Notes: generated by a model from the sequence alone, not told the origin. A stretch of DNA of 64,000 bases from Callipepla californica brunnescens (GCA_023055505.1 JALIRH010000001.1:10418467-10482466), one strand, 5' to 3'. Shown: positions 1-13,000, numbered from the stretch's first letter. A program made the numbers and translations.

Positions 1-478
1 GTATATTTTAAAACAATTCTGTCTGCAGTACTCAGTTTTCTAGTTATATAACAGCCATGAATGGTCAGATTTCTTACCTGATTTGTCCTACATCACTGGT
101 GGGATATCTGAACTGTCTACTCAGACTCTGACCACAGTCACATAATTTATGATGCAATTCACTTGGGCCTGAACTGAATTCCTAAAATCTAGTTATGCAA
201 AGAATCCCTTCCACAAAATGCCTATTTCTCTACACTGATGGAAAAAGAATGTAATAAATATCTGCAAGTCCTGAGTTATTTCTGCGAGAGGCTGAGGTAC
301 CCTAGTTGTCACAGATTGCTTATGAGGCACTATCACCACATTACAGAGGATGGGCATGCTACATTTCAAGATCTATAAGATGGGTATAAAGTAAGTTAAC
401 TTGAACAAACAAGTTATCCCTTTCTGATCCCTTGATTTCATTAGCAGTGCACAGCAGTATATTCCACCAACTAATTAG

Positions 479-504
479 TAATATATATATATATATATAT
501 ATAT
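479..504. repeat. (TA)13 microsatellite
   Basis: Uninterrupted TA dinucleotide run of about 13 units. It is self-complementary and likely to vary in length between individuals. Confidence 0.95.
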
Positions 505-1945
505 TACAGAAAATAAAAAATAAATGCAAAAACCCCTCAGTTAAATAGACTTCCCTTTTTTATGAGAATTTGTGAACTAATAGTTTCACTTGGTGCCCTC
601 ACTCTCTGTAGTGGCAGAAATGAAGGATAGTTATTGTCTACTCCTACTTTCCAAAGCTATCATAAATTGATAGATCTCACATTTCACATACTTCACTGGT
701 TTTAGTAAGTCTGTGGTTGAACCTTTTGCCTTCACCTGTGACTCATGGAATTCTGTTCCAACTGGTTTGAAATAGAGCAACCAGAACTGCACACTGTTAT
801 GTTAGCTGAAGGTACTTCAGGGATTCATGCAGCAAAATAGCACAAGCCATTTCATCCCTGTTTTGTTTTTTTTTTTTCTCCTAATAACTCCAAACTTATC
901 TGCCAGTTTAATCTCTTAGTGTTTAGATAAATATTTTCAGAGAAACATTCACAGTGACTCAAAGACCATGTTCCCAAGAGGTAACTATAAATTTAGAACA
1001 TGCTAAAGTATAAACCCAGCTAAGGTTATTTTTCCCCCTATATTACTTTGTGTTGCTGACACTGAACTATATCCACCACTTTGTTTCTGGTAATTCTCAA
1101 TTGAAAATTTTAGATCTGACTCTCCTGAAGATTTTGTATTATGTACAGTTCATTGCCATTTTCAAACTACAGAGAACTGAAAGTAAGAAAATGAATAAAT
1201 ACTCTTCTTTCTAGAGATCTTAAACAGTAATTGGTTCACTGTTAATAACCACCCTGAAAAAAAATGAAAATAAATCATTCAAATTTTCTATCTGATTTTA
1301 AAAAGTTTCTGCCAACTCTGCCACTCAGACACTGTTTTTATGGGCTGTTTTTCCCTCCTCTCCAAAAGGGGTTTTTACTCTGGAGGTCAAAGTGTGGCAA
1401 CACAAGAATTGATTTACTGAGTAGCATAGATGTAGCCTTATTTCTATTCCTTATTTCCATATCCTTAGAAATTTTAAAGGGGTTTAGCTGCTCTGGGGCT
1501 CTCATAGGGAATTACCTAGAGCTCAGTGAGGTAATATAACATTACTCCCTGTATACATTTTCTTATCTGCCTTTTTCTCTTAGGATCCATGGTTCCATTA
1601 AAAAATATTCTAGGTGTTCCAAATCAGTGGCACTTTGGTATTTACTTGACTTCTTTTTGCATGAGGTTATATATACAGAAAGGGAGGTTATAGCCATAGG
1701 TAAATTTCAAGAGCATATTAGAGGTCTTTCATTTTTATTCATAAATTATTACATTAATATTAATAGAAAACATCTTGAGGCCCACTACCATATATTTCTT
1801 GCTACTGGTACTAGTGAGGCAGCTAAATCCAAAATTAAATACATACCATTTTCCCAAAAGGGATAAAACAGATAAAATCTCCATATTTTGTGCCTAAAAT
1901 AATGCCTGTCATAAATTACAAGCTCCAGGTATTTTGAGTAAGTAT

Positions 1946-2018
1946 CAAAAGGAAAAGGAAAAGGAAAAGGAAAAGGAAAAGGAAAAGGAAAAGGAAAAGG
2001 AAAAGGAAAAGGAAAAGA
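1946..2018. repeat. (AAAAGG)n hexanucleotide microsatellite
   Basis: About twelve near-perfect AAAAGG units make a pure purine strand. A purine-rich tail to about 2052 follows, with runs of C and A. The minus-strand frame through it translates as alternating Pro-Phe and is an artefact of the repeat. The tract resembles the purine/pyrimidine expansion inside the LTR at 7570-8224, but no LTR sequence flanks it. Confidence 0.93.
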
Positions 2019-3576
2019 AAGCCCCCAAAAAGAAAAAGAAAGACCCCAAAAAACACATTGACACTCTCTAAATTCCAATATTTAATAGCGGGCAAACAAG
2101 TAAAGCATAAAGGTGTGACCTCAGATTATGTGAACAGAGTCTGCACAATTAAAATGAATTAAATGAACTGTTGTATAATACATACCTTTATGAGCCATAT
2201 ATATATAAAAAAAAGCCCAGAAATTAAAAGTATGTATATATTATTTAGCTTATCCTGCCTGTTCCTTTACTGGACAAAGAGCCATCTCAGACTATTCCAG
2301 AATATTTTAGTGCTTATCACAAATACTCTAATTTAAAATCTCAAAATAATCTGACAGATCCTTTCAGGCAGGCAGTGATGCTAAGCTTACTCTTCTCTTT
2401 CTGACGTTGCCATGGTTCTTGAAATCTTTAATATTATTCACCTGCCTAGATACATCACATAACACTACCATCCACTTCACTCCAGTGAGTCAATCTCTGT
2501 TCAATCTCTTTTGCTGTTTTTTTTTTTTGTAATTGAATAAAGTAAAATAGAAGGATCGATTCCACTAATAGGGTTTAAAGTTACTTTTTTCCTCTTTTTT
2601 GTCAGAAAACTCATCCTCTTGCTTTAGGATGCTGATTCATGGGATTTCCCTACATTCACCCACAGGAACTAATCCTCCCAAAGTTGCTTCCTCCTCTGCT
2701 TACATCTACTAAGACTTCTCCCTTCGTAAGTTTCTGTCCCTCTTTCACTCTCCTACACATCTTTCCTGCTTCAAGCAATTTTTTTTTTTCAATTTATTTT
2801 TGAAACCCACTTAAATTATTCTTACCAGCCTTATTCTAGAATCTGCATTTTGTATAAGAGATTTATGCTTTTAAACGTTAATGGAGGGAGTATACCATAA
2901 TTCCAAATTTTAACTTAGCTTCCTGTCTCCCCATGATGAAGGTTACCTATACTTTCAGGTGTTCTGAAACTAAAGAACAAATCTGAAATTTGATATATTA
3001 ATTAAAACAGTTTATTGAGACCAGTATTGTTATGACTCTCTGTTCATTGCCTCCAAAATCAATGTTTGTGGAGAGATGTAAATTATCCCAATCAGTGATC
3101 ATTAATACTTCACTATTGTCTATGTGGTGTCCCTAATCAAAAGCCAGAGTGTGTTTGAACTTGAAAATAGGTTGTTTTTTGTTCACATTTGTACTTCTAG
3201 GGCATTCCAGCGATTGAAAATCTTCAGGGATGCTTTAATCTGTATACAGATGATAGATGACACTAAATTACTGTGCCAGACAATATCAGTGGTGATAATT
3301 TACAAGCAGTCAAGAAATATCACATGGAATTCAAGACAGCACAATATTAGAATATAAACTGCATGAATAAAGTAATTACACTCTTTCCAGATCTCCAAAA
3401 ACCTTCTCTTCTCAGTACTGTCTCCCTTAATATTTAGTGGGAAACAAGATTATCTTTACTTCAAGATTATTACTGCTATTGCTACTGTGATGAAATACGT
3501 ACAGGGAAAGAAAGGTATTTACAAGAGCTTTGGTACAGAAATAGAATGGGCTTTCTAGGCATATACAGTATGTAAT

Positions 3577-4114
3577 TGTGGTTTAACACAGCAGGCAGCT
3601 AAGTGTGACAACCATTCACTCACTTCCTCCTTCCTATGGGAAAGGAGAGAGAACTGGAAAAAAAACCCTGTAGATCTCAGGGCTGAGATAAAGACTATTA
3701 ACTAATACAGAAAATAAAGGCTAAAATAGTAGTAATGATAATAGTATATACATGTGTTTACAAAACAAATGGTGAACAATACAGTTGCTCACCACCTGCA
3801 GACCAGTGCCCAGATAGTCTCTGAGGCAACTCGCTGCAGTGTTATTGTTCAGCATTATCTCATATGGGCATGGGATATCCCTTTCTCCAGTGTAGATCAT
3901 CTATCCTGGTTCTGTCCCCTCCCAGCTCCTTGTGCCCCATCTCTGTCATGAGCTCACTGGGCAGCACAAAAAGTTGAAATGTCCTTCGCTCTGTGCAGCA
4001 CTGCCAAGCAACAAAACCATTGGTGTGTTATCAACGTTGCTTTTCTGCTAAATCCAAAACCCAGCACCACACAAGCCACTATGAGAAAAATTAACTACAG
4101 ATAAAACCAGGACA
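3577..4114 (-). mobile_element. Solo ERVL-type LTR with perfect 5-bp TSD
   Basis: Seen: a 538-bp block starting TGTGGTTTAACA and ending CCAGGACA, flanked on both sides by GTAAT (3572-3576 and 4115-4119). Internal landmarks typical of a common avian ERVL-type LTR are the GATATCCC segment near 3870, the CCCCTCCCAGCTCCTTGTG segment near 3910 and the GTGTTATCAACGTTG segment near 4025. Known: ERVL integration duplicates 5 bp, which matches. No internal gag or pol lies beside it, so this is a solo LTR left by LTR-LTR recombination. Orientation is called minus because the family's TATA box and polyadenylation signal normally lie on the strand that begins with the complement of this end. The family name is from recognition only. 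Confidence 0.85.
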
Positions 4115-4119
4115 GTAAT

Positions 4120-7100
4120 GTTCTTAAATTATTTGCATGTGCCCAACTGTAGCAATAAGCTATTTAATTAGGAAAAAAATTCAAAATTCATTGATTGACA
4201 TTTCAAAATAAAAATGAGTTCAATCCAGAAGTTCAGAAAGAAAAATACACCTCTTCAGTACACATCTCATAAGTACAGTCTTCATGGGTTGATAGTTAGA
4301 ACATTTGTCCATTCCTTTTCAAATATTTTTTCAGAGATAGCAGCAATGATGTTTCATCAAGCCAGGAAAAATAAAAAATAAAAGATACAGAGAAGGCCAA
4401 GGCTACATTTTTTTCCAATCCTATTTCAGGAGAATTCAGAAGGGAACTGAAACTTAAAGAAGATGAAAATTTGCTGGTGCCTCATTTAGTTGGTTGAGAT
4501 CAATTGACTCAATTGTTATTGAGTGTAACTAAGTAAGTGATATTTTATTAAGAGATTAGGAAATAAGAATTGTATTTTGGTCTTTTATTTTGTGTATATT
4601 CTACATATATTCTCACCTGTGTCTAAAGCTGAATCTTCACCTTGGTGGATCTGACAGAAAAGAACTTCTTTTGTAAAAAACATTAGAAATATAAACTCCA
4701 CTCATCTGCCCCAATTTTTCTTAGAATCGCAGAGCAACAAATTTCCCAGCATCACAAAATACTTCCTGCATTGTAAATCCTAGAGTGAGCACATCAAATC
4801 AATAATTGCTTAAGCATATGTCTAATTAGCCTAAAAAACCCAAACCAACTGCATGAATTCTTAACAAATAGGTAAGAGGTTTCTAAAATATTTCCTCTTT
4901 TCTGTCTCTCCTGTACGTAGTTTTCTGAAGCACAAAAGAGTTTAATCTTAAAATTAATCCATGCATCTAAATCTAAATACATGTTTTTCTCTAAGACAAA
5001 GATTGTTTTTCCTTTTTGTGTGATTATATAACACCTGATACAACATCAGATAAGATGTTCCATGATGTGGCCGTCAAATCCATGGTGATATATTTCAAAA
5101 GAGATTAAGAGGGTATATAACAATTACTTCCTGGACACTTTTTCCAATAAAAGCAGAAAAGACCATCAAATGAAGCCATGAAGCCACTAAACTACAAAAA
5201 AAGTGGATCTTCATGAAAAGGTTTCATGGAAGAATTCTGATATGAATCCAGTCATTAAGAGAAAAATAAAAGAAAGAAAGAGTGAAATAGATGGGAAATA
5301 TATTGAAATAAATATATACCTCTGTACTTTCAGATTAATTTTGACAGGGTTGATTTTTGTAGTTACTCTTTGATTATTTATATTTCCCTTCAAATTAACT
5401 GAATACTTGATTTTAAATTGCTGGAATAATGGACAAAAAAGGCAGTAGCTTCTTAATATTCCATTAAAAATCCTGTTCTCAGACTTTCTAAAACCTTTCT
5501 GTATCTCTTTTTATTTCTTTCTTTCAACAGATAATAATGTAGTCATTATTATTATTCCTTTTAGTCTCATGCTTTAAATTCTACTGATATTTCAGAAAAT
5601 AATTGACTCCAAATTAAATTTATTTTGTCAATTGCATTGTGTTTGCTTTTAGATTTATTTTATTTTTTAACAGTGACACGTTCAGCTGGTCAGAACATAT
5701 CATCCTCCCTTAACATACAAAAGTGTTTTCTTCTTTTTTTTTCTGCTTAATTCTTACTGAACAAAGAGCAGCCTTCCAATCAATGCTTTAGTCACATGAA
5801 TGAATCAATTAAATCTCAATTATAAAGAATAGTAAATAACTGTAATCATATATTGAAACTCATTCATGTTTCTTTTATGAATTCTTCCATCTGTGGATTA
5901 ATTGGACTTGATTCGTTGTTTTTTATGCTGGGTTGGGTTTTCAATCTTAGTGATATTAACCATCCAAACCCTTTATTCCATATTAAAATTGCATTGATTT
6001 ACATATTCCTGTGGGCTACATGATGACTCTTGGCAATCATAATGTAAGACTCTGAAGACTCTCTGTGAGAGCTTTGGTGACAAATCCTGGTCATTCCTTC
6101 CTCTTTTTCATGCGCTCCAACTCTCCACAACAGCCTTTCTTTTTCCAAAAGCCTTACTGGAAATATGTACTCTTCTTGTTTTGTTTTGTTTTGTTTTGTT
6201 TTGTTTTGTTTTGTTTTGTTTTGTTTTCCTTTCTGGTGTATTTGTTTCAACTTTAATCTTTGAAGCTGTATTTTGTTTGGTTCTCTGTTAGTCTTCTGAG
6301 AAATCTCTCTCTCAAATTTGACTGGGAATAGAGTTACAGAGTTACCACTATAATCCAGAGTGGAACTTCAAGATTCTCAACTTGCGTTTCAGCATAGACT
6401 TCAGCCACAGAAGGCCACAGAATCTTGAGTAGACAGTGATCGATAGATAGTGATAATTCCTTTGGTATCAGGACAAGGTTGCCTTGTCCTGTTAATGATA
6501 ATTATTGGGAAAATTAATCACAAAGTAAGCTCTGCTGAAATATCAGCAAGTAAATTGAAAGCCTTGAAAACTTGTGAAATATTAAGCATCAACATATATA
6601 TACAGTTCAATACACAATTCTTTCAATATTAAAAACATTTCAAGTATCAATATATATTTTTTTTACAGTATGTGTTCATTGCATCATGTATTAATTGTGT
6701 TCAGCTTACCAAGACATTTTAACAGATTAGGAAATTAATCCACAATGCAATAATATTTAAAGGTCACACAGTGAATGGGAGACTGAGTTAAGAAGGGAAA
6801 CTACATTAAAACGTGCATGTCGTAGCCCAAAAATCCTCAGATAAAAACTTGAATTAAAGAACTGAGTAACCAATGTTACTCTAAAATATTTTTTTTACCT
6901 TTATTTATTTATAGATAAAAGAGACAACATATTTACCTACAAGCATTGGTATTTTTTTTTCTTTGACTGGTGTCTAGTGAAAAATAGGAAGGCTTTTAAA
7001 ATATTAGTTTAATCTCAAATATGATGAAGCAACATGAAATTAGTCTTTTGATATTTTAATATGAATCAATTGGAAAGAAAAATACTATTGCAATTCAAAA

Positions 7101-7569
7101 ATCTGATGACAGGAAATCTTTGTTCATTGTGAAAACTGACAGAAATATCAACAGATAATGAATAGCATAAATAAACAAATACAAGAGAAACAAACTTCTT
7201 TAAAATAACCTCTATTATTTCTTAGGGAATTATTTTATTTGATGCTTTAAAGACCAAATGCAACTGAGTTTATGTAGATAATCTCTATATGCAGTAAGAT
7301 ATCTATAAAAAAGGACTAGTTTTAAAAAATCAATATGTTTTAGGGTGATTCCTACAGATTTTTTTTTAGATTTTTAAAAATCAAATGCTTTTTTAATTAC
7401 ATTTGTGTAAATAGATAAATGTTGAAACAGCTCTTCTTGAGCTCCTCTTGAGCTCATTGTCTGATTTTCCATATTTCTTAATTTTTTTCACATCCTTAGA
7501 GTTTTTAAAACCATAATTCTGCCTCATGACTGAGAAAGTAGAAAATAAAATCTTCCTCACTTTTACTTC
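4120..7569. other. AT-rich unassigned DNA, no gene seen
   Basis: No recognisable exon, RNA gene or transposon in 3.4 kb. A TTTTG tract near 6176 is the only clear repeat. Short open frames in this block are AT-rich and featureless. Confidence 0.6.
6176..6228. repeat. (TTTTG)n pentanucleotide microsatellite
   Basis: About ten perfect TTTTG units. Frames on both strands run through it and give Phe/Cys/Leu or Lys/Gln/Asn repeats, which is translation of the repeat and not a protein. Confidence 0.95.
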
Positions 7570-8224
7570 TGTCATGGTTTTACGTTTTTTTGTTATCTGT
7601 ATTCCACGTCATAACATCATGTAATACACTGGAAGCTAAGGAGTTAATGCTCCCGTTCCATGTATCATCAATAGTTCAGGGTATACCTGTCTCAGAAGAG
7701 AAGAACTACATACCCCAGAGGATTTTGCATTACTTTGCATTTTTTCCGTTTTCCATTTGCAGGGAAAGATATAACTCTTGGCAAGTCACGATTTCGCACT
7801 CTTTTCCCTTTCAGATCATCCCAGCAGCATGTGTGCTCTCCTAGCCATCTCACCTTCAGCTTTAACATAAGACCTTCAGTTTTTGGACACTATCTCTCTC
7901 ATTTTATTTTATTTATTAGCTTGAATTCCAACTATATTTCATTATATTCTGTTACTTTGCATTCTGATATCTTATTTAGTAAACTAGCTTTCCTCCTCAG
8001 ATCATTGCTTCTTGTTTTTTGTTTTATTTTGGCCCATCTCCCTGTCCTTTACTCCTTTTCCCCTTTTCCCCTTTTCCCCTTTTCCCCTTTTTCCCCTTTT
8101 TCCCTTTTCTCTTTTTCCCCTTTTCCACTTTTCCACTTTTTCCCTTTCCTGGGGCATGTGTCCATGGGTCCTCCTGCCCCATTCATCACAGAACTGGGCC
8201 AAATTGACCCACAAACTGTTGACA
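7570..8224 (+). mobile_element. Solo LTR, tRNA-Lys-primed ERV family
   Basis: Seen: a block of about 655 bp starting TGTCATGGTTTTACG and ending CTGTTGACA, with TGTCA/TGACA inverted ends. It aligns along its length with the reverse complements of 17895-18458 and 47221-47759. Shared segments include TATTCCAC near the start, GAGTTAATGCTCC, CTCAGAAGAGAAGAACTAC and the final GAC-CCAC block. Flanks are ACTTC (7565-7569) and ACTAC (8225-8229), a plausible 5-bp TSD with one mismatch. No internal sequence adjoins it, so it is a solo LTR. The family is tied to a tRNA-Lys primer by the copy at 17.9 kb. A pyrimidine expansion at 8045-8151 makes it longer than its relatives. Confidence 0.82.
8045..8151 (+). 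repeat. (TTTTCC/TTTTCCCC)n pyrimidine tract inside LTR
   Basis: About 100 bp of nearly pure pyrimidine built from TTTTCCCC and variants, close to the 3' end of the LTR. The corresponding stretches of the other copies (about 17966-17987 and 47303-47325) are only about 20 bp of purine-rich sequence on the plus strand. The expansion is therefore specific to this copy. Apparent open frames with Phe-Pro or Lys-Gly-Lys-Arg repeats arise from it. Confidence 0.9.
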
Positions 8225-8229
8225 ACTAC

Positions 8230-9184
8230 ATTTCTATAAAATTTCTTTCCTGGTTCTAAGTTTCTTTTACCTTTTGTTGAGGGAGAGTTCTGAAAGAATA
8301 AGCAATCAAGACTAACCATAAGCAGAAAATATTTGGCTTCTAGGAAGAGGTCAGTGTAGAAAACTGAACTTGTTTGAGGGTAGGTATTTCTACAGGTCAC
8401 AGATCTTAAAAGGATGAAACTTAGACATCTGTGTGAACCTTTTTTCTTCTCTCATGCTTAAAAGAAGTCCAAATGACTTTATTGACTTCACACTAAATGA
8501 GGCATTTGTATGCCGCTAAGCTTGTATGCCCTAGGGATTTTTTTCTGTGGTTCCAAGATCCAATAAAGTATCAAAGTTGAACCATGTCATTGGGATCAAT
8601 TTCAGCGCTACAGAGGCACTGCACTTGCTGAGCTTTGTACAGCAGCCACATTAAACTTATGCATATGACAGAACAGAGTTAACCCAAAGGGCTCATGTAG
8701 TCCTTGGAAAAGAACCAGGCTTATTTTGAAGTCTCCTTTTGATCACTTCTGAAGGCTAGTTGCGTGTTTTGTCCACATGTATTTTTCTTTCAATCTCTGT
8801 TGTCGTGTCTTCTGCATTTAAAAGGGATGGGCACAGAATTTTGCAACTAATTAACACAGCTGAACAGCTTGGAACAAGCCAGTGGTCTCACCAAGATATG
8901 CACGCTTGTGCTGCTCTGAGTAAGACTGCAGTAACTACCTTTCTGTCTGTTATCTGTGTCCTAGAGAGGTTTGCAAACCAGTGATTCTTCATTCTAGTCA
9001 ATATCTAAATACAGTCAGCACAGCATCCTATGTGCTGTGCCCTTCTGAGAAATGCTTTTCTAGTGAGTGACCATTTGTCATGTAAAAATCATCACTTACA
9101 AATTCTCGTGTAAGAAATTAGAGCAGTTTAAGAAATGTATTTAGTTGAAGGCTGTCAGATCGAAGATCTTGTTAGAACTTTGTT
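8230..9184. other. Unassigned DNA, no gene seen
   Basis: No repeat family or coding exon recognised. Base composition is slightly less AT-rich than the surroundings. A short GCACAG/CTGTGC inverted repeat lies near 9020-9042, with no further sign of function. Confidence 0.5.
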
Positions 9185-9325
9185 GCCCCTGTTCAGCTGG
9201 GGCTATTTAGTCTGGGAAAGAGGAGGCTGAGGGGAGATGTTGCTCTCTTCAAATACCTGAAAGGTGATTGTAGTCAGAGTGAGGTTGGTCTCTTCTCACT
9301 GGTGACAGGTCACCATTTCCAATTG
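9185..9325 (+). mobile_element. CR1 LINE fragment (ORF2 3' region)
   Basis: A short plus-strand match to the CR1 segment that encodes the C-terminal part of ORF2p. Cues are TTTAGTCTGGGAAAGAGGAGGCTGAGG near 9209, then CTCTTCAAATACCTGAAAGG and GGTCTCTTCTC. The same segments occur at 60460-60560 in the better copy. No open frame is left, and the ends are diffuse. Confidence 0.75.
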
Positions 9326-9758
9326 CAGAATGACACTCCTGAGATGGTGTCCAAAGACTACTGAGAAGTCCCTGTTCTATGTATAAATTGTTCAAATATT
9401 TTTTCTTACGTGAAATGAAAGAAAACGTTTTTATGAACAAAGGACTTTTAAAAAATATTAGATTGTCAATCATTACACATCCAAGCAGACAACTTTTTTC
9501 TTGATATCTTTACATAAAAAACAGTTGAGCATTTTTGCAGGTTCCTTTTTTGCATGTTTCTATAGTTTGACAAACACATTATTTTGAGTTTAATATTTGA
9601 TCACTTCCTGAAAGAGTACAAATGTAGGAATCTATAAATTCATATGACAAGTAATGAAATGCAAAATCCTCGCTTTATATTCCAAATCCAGATAATTTCA
9701 CAGGTGAAAGAAGTTATTATTGGTAAGTAGCTATTTGAATTAATCATCTAGTAAATGC

Positions 9759-9848
9759 ATTTTATTATATTTAATATATTTTATTATATTTAATATATTT
9801 TATTATATTTAATATATTTTAATATATTTATTATATTATATATAATAT
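9759..9848. repeat. 19-bp AT-only tandem repeat
   Basis: Three consecutive perfect units of ATTTTATTATATTTAATAT start at 9759. A decayed fourth unit and a TA-rich tail follow. The tract contains only A and T. Confidence 0.93.
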
Positions 9849-10050
9849 AGCATTCTAATGCTATATTATGTTATGCTATTCTATTTATATTTCAGTCTGA
9901 AGTAACCAACCTTTTTAGCACAGTTTATAATCTACATAGTTCACCCATTTGTCATCTTTTCTAAAATCTTTTCGTGATTTTGCTCTTTGTAGAAATGTTT
10001 CAGTGGGAGGTTAATCCATCTCTTCAAGTTTGTTTCACTGTTATCAAGCC

Positions 10051-10089
10051 AAAAAAAAAAAAAAAAAAGAAGAAGAAGAAGAAAAGAAA
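10051..10089. repeat. Poly(A)18 followed by (GAA)n
   Basis: Eighteen A residues followed by about five GAA units. There is no AATAAA shortly upstream and no recognisable transcript-like sequence, so I do not read it as the tail of a retrocopy. Confidence 0.9.
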
Positions 10090-13000
10090 CATTGTTTGTT
10101 TGACCAAGTGGCTGAGTTTTAAACATTGATATCCTTACTCTGCTAATTTCTGTGTAAGACCTGTAGATGCATGTAGTAAACTTTGGAGATTCAAGGGAAT
10201 AATTTTTTCACAAAAATGTGTTTATCTAGGTGTTTGTACTTGGTTTAAATACACATTTTCTCTTTTCTTTGTAACATATACTAGTGTAATATGTAATTTA
10301 ATTCCTGAGGTTCTACTGATAAAATACACTTTCACTGGCTGGAGCTTGTTATTGCTGAAGTAGGAGCAGTTTAACCAGTATCTATTATTTATAATTAATT
10401 ACTGTAATCTTCCAAAATTCTTCTCTTTTTATTGCTAGACTTAATTTCTTAGTGTAATTATAATTTTAGAGAATCTCTTCTAGTAATTACATCACAAAAT
10501 CATCCAGCTAGAGAGGATTTTAATTTCTCTTGTTCTTGTTGACTATCATTTACAGTACACATATGTTAAAGACAAAGTGTAATTAGTATGTGCTCTTAAC
10601 AGATAGCTCCCATTCACAAAATATATGTTATTAATTTAATTTTCTATGCTTTTTTCATTGATGCTCTGGACAATAATCCACTCCATGCAAAAACTATTTA
10701 TGACATACATGATAACAAAAGTATTTATCATGCATAGAAAGTGAACAATGTTGTAGTAGTTCCTACTCTTACCACATTAAACAATGTAGAAACAGTATGG
10801 AGCTCCAAATTAAATTGAAGGCAAAAATGAAGTACCACACTAAAGTTAGCAAAAAGATTCTAGATTTGTATCGCTGATGATACCAGGATCTTTATATCAT
10901 AACTGTGGCATAAACTGTGGTATTGACTCTACATATTAACTATTACAATTCATGACTAAATATACTTTTCCTGTTGTTCCTACTGTCTGACACAAAGATG
11001 CAAGAATCTTGTTGAGGCTGACAAAAGCACCTCAGAGGCCAATTACATCTTTAGCAAGACAAGGAAGTTGTTCATAATTCCTACAAATCATGCTTTACCA
11101 ATCATTACTCACATGTCCAACTCTTTCTTTTCCCTGATTGCATTTTTCATGTACCATCTTCCTTTATTATTTTTATGGGTTTTTTTTACAAACTTTATCT
11201 GAAATCACTTGTTTTTATTTCTATTAATGTTTTTTGTTGTTTTTTTCTTGGAACGTGAGTCTTTATAACAGCAGTGATTCACACTCCATCTGTACTTACA
11301 GATTACTTTCTTGGCTTTGTTTCTAACATTTTTCTGCATCTCCTTAATTTCCTTGCTTATTTTGTAGCCTCTTATTATTCTCAATATCTTATGAATATCT
11401 AAGTTTCACGTGGTTGTATAAAGGAACTCTTCTGTATATTTGTACCCGGATTAATCTAATTGTGACCTATAGCGTATCAGCATCTAGCCATGTTCTCGAT
11501 TTGTTAAAATTGTCTTACTACACTGTTTTTAAGCCATGCAATTCAAGACACTGATCTAGAAAGATCCAAATCTACTTTCTGTCTGGGCTATAAGGATGAA
11601 TATAGCTAAATTGAATGAGCTCATCGATCTGCCTCAAATTATGTCTCTCTATTCCATTCCAGTCAATATCCTCCCACTTGAACAATGAAATGCTTTGTTA
11701 TCAGTAATACACATGTTTTTAGTGCAGCTAAGTTATTTCTGTTACGTTTAGAATATTTCACTGTCATCTTTTGTGGTTTTTGCTTTATGTTTACATGGTT
11801 GGATAATCCTGAGGTGGATTTGAACAAACAGCAATAACTGGATTTATTTATTAATTCATTATGTCAAGAGGAGTTCATATTCAACTTTCCTAATCAAATT
11901 CTTCTGTGGAATCAGAATGTGAAGGGGATTATACACGTCTAAGCTTTTGCAGTCTATCTCCAGAAAAATGGGATACAGTTTCTGTAAAAAGAATTGTACC
12001 TTAATATAGTTCAGATCAGTGAGAACACTAGGCTTCCTAGGCTTTTTGTTTAATTTTCACTCTTAATAATCGAAGTAGGAGAATTTTACTAAATAAATTT
12101 TGCTCCTTAGTATCCTATTCAGACTGGTGTTTGGGCATTACACATTGTTACTGTTACACATATTTACTGTTTCTGACATTCCTCGTTACCCTCCAAATTC
12201 AGATGAGCTTATTGAGTGAAAATGTTAATTTTTAAACATATCTGTCTCACTTAATTAGACCCTGTTTTAAACCCAATCACATATTTTTGCTGAAGAAAGA
12301 GCTTTCAGTCCCTTATATGGCTGAAAAGACCAGTTCAAGTGGCATCTTGAGGTTGAGCACCTCTTCTAATTATTGCGCTTGAAAAGCAAAAGTATTTGCA
12401 GACAGTGAATGTATTATGCAGTCATTGCAATTTCCAGACACTTAGTATTCATTTTTACTCTATTATGTGTAAATAAGCATTCACCAGGCAATGTACAGCA
12501 TTAGTTCACAGCATAGTTCAGATTTATATTTGAGAGTCGTAAGCAAATAACTATAACTGTGTCACTATTACATCCTCACTTTCCCTTTATTTATAATCAA
12601 GAGAAACATTCACACTGTTTTCCTTCTCTATTTAAAATATTCACACAGATTTTATTTGTTGAGCATTTTATTATTTACTTTAAGTACACAACAAACAGTC
12701 TACTTGCTCATAATATTCTGGATGCTTTTAGAGTATGGAAAATATAATGCTTCTCATTCCAATTTTTACGCTTGCCATTACCTATCATGTACCAAAATTA
12801 TAAAAGAAATATGACTTGATTAGGTTACCTATGTAGTTGCATTTAACCTATCTTAACTTATCAAGGAAGGTTTATTCTAAACATCTATTTTCGTAACTGA
12901 GAGTAACTGATAAAATTGAAGTAGTTTCTTGGAGGGCAGATTACTTTGCAATGGAACTACATATATGGAAACAGAGTTTTGTCTTACTCAGTTTGAGTGT

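Larger units (their letters stand above)
1..3571. other. AT-rich unassigned DNA, no gene seen
   Basis: No recognisable coding exon, RNA gene or transposon. The open frames here are short, lack known domains and have no supporting splice context. Two simple repeats, listed separately, are the only clear structures. The rest reads as unique AT-rich vertebrate intergenic or intronic DNA. Confidence 0.6.

Noticed and set aside
1785..2078. 97-codon minus-strand frame with Phe-Pro repeats
   Set aside because: Translation of the AAAAGG microsatellite.
5999..6256. Frames of 63 and 83 codons on opposite strands
   Set aside because: Driven by the TTTTG microsatellite.
7735..8400. Overlapping frames of 132 to 174 codons on both strands
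   Set aside because: They come from LTR sequence and its TTTTCCCC expansion, with Phe-Pro or Lys-Gly-Arg repeats and no domain.
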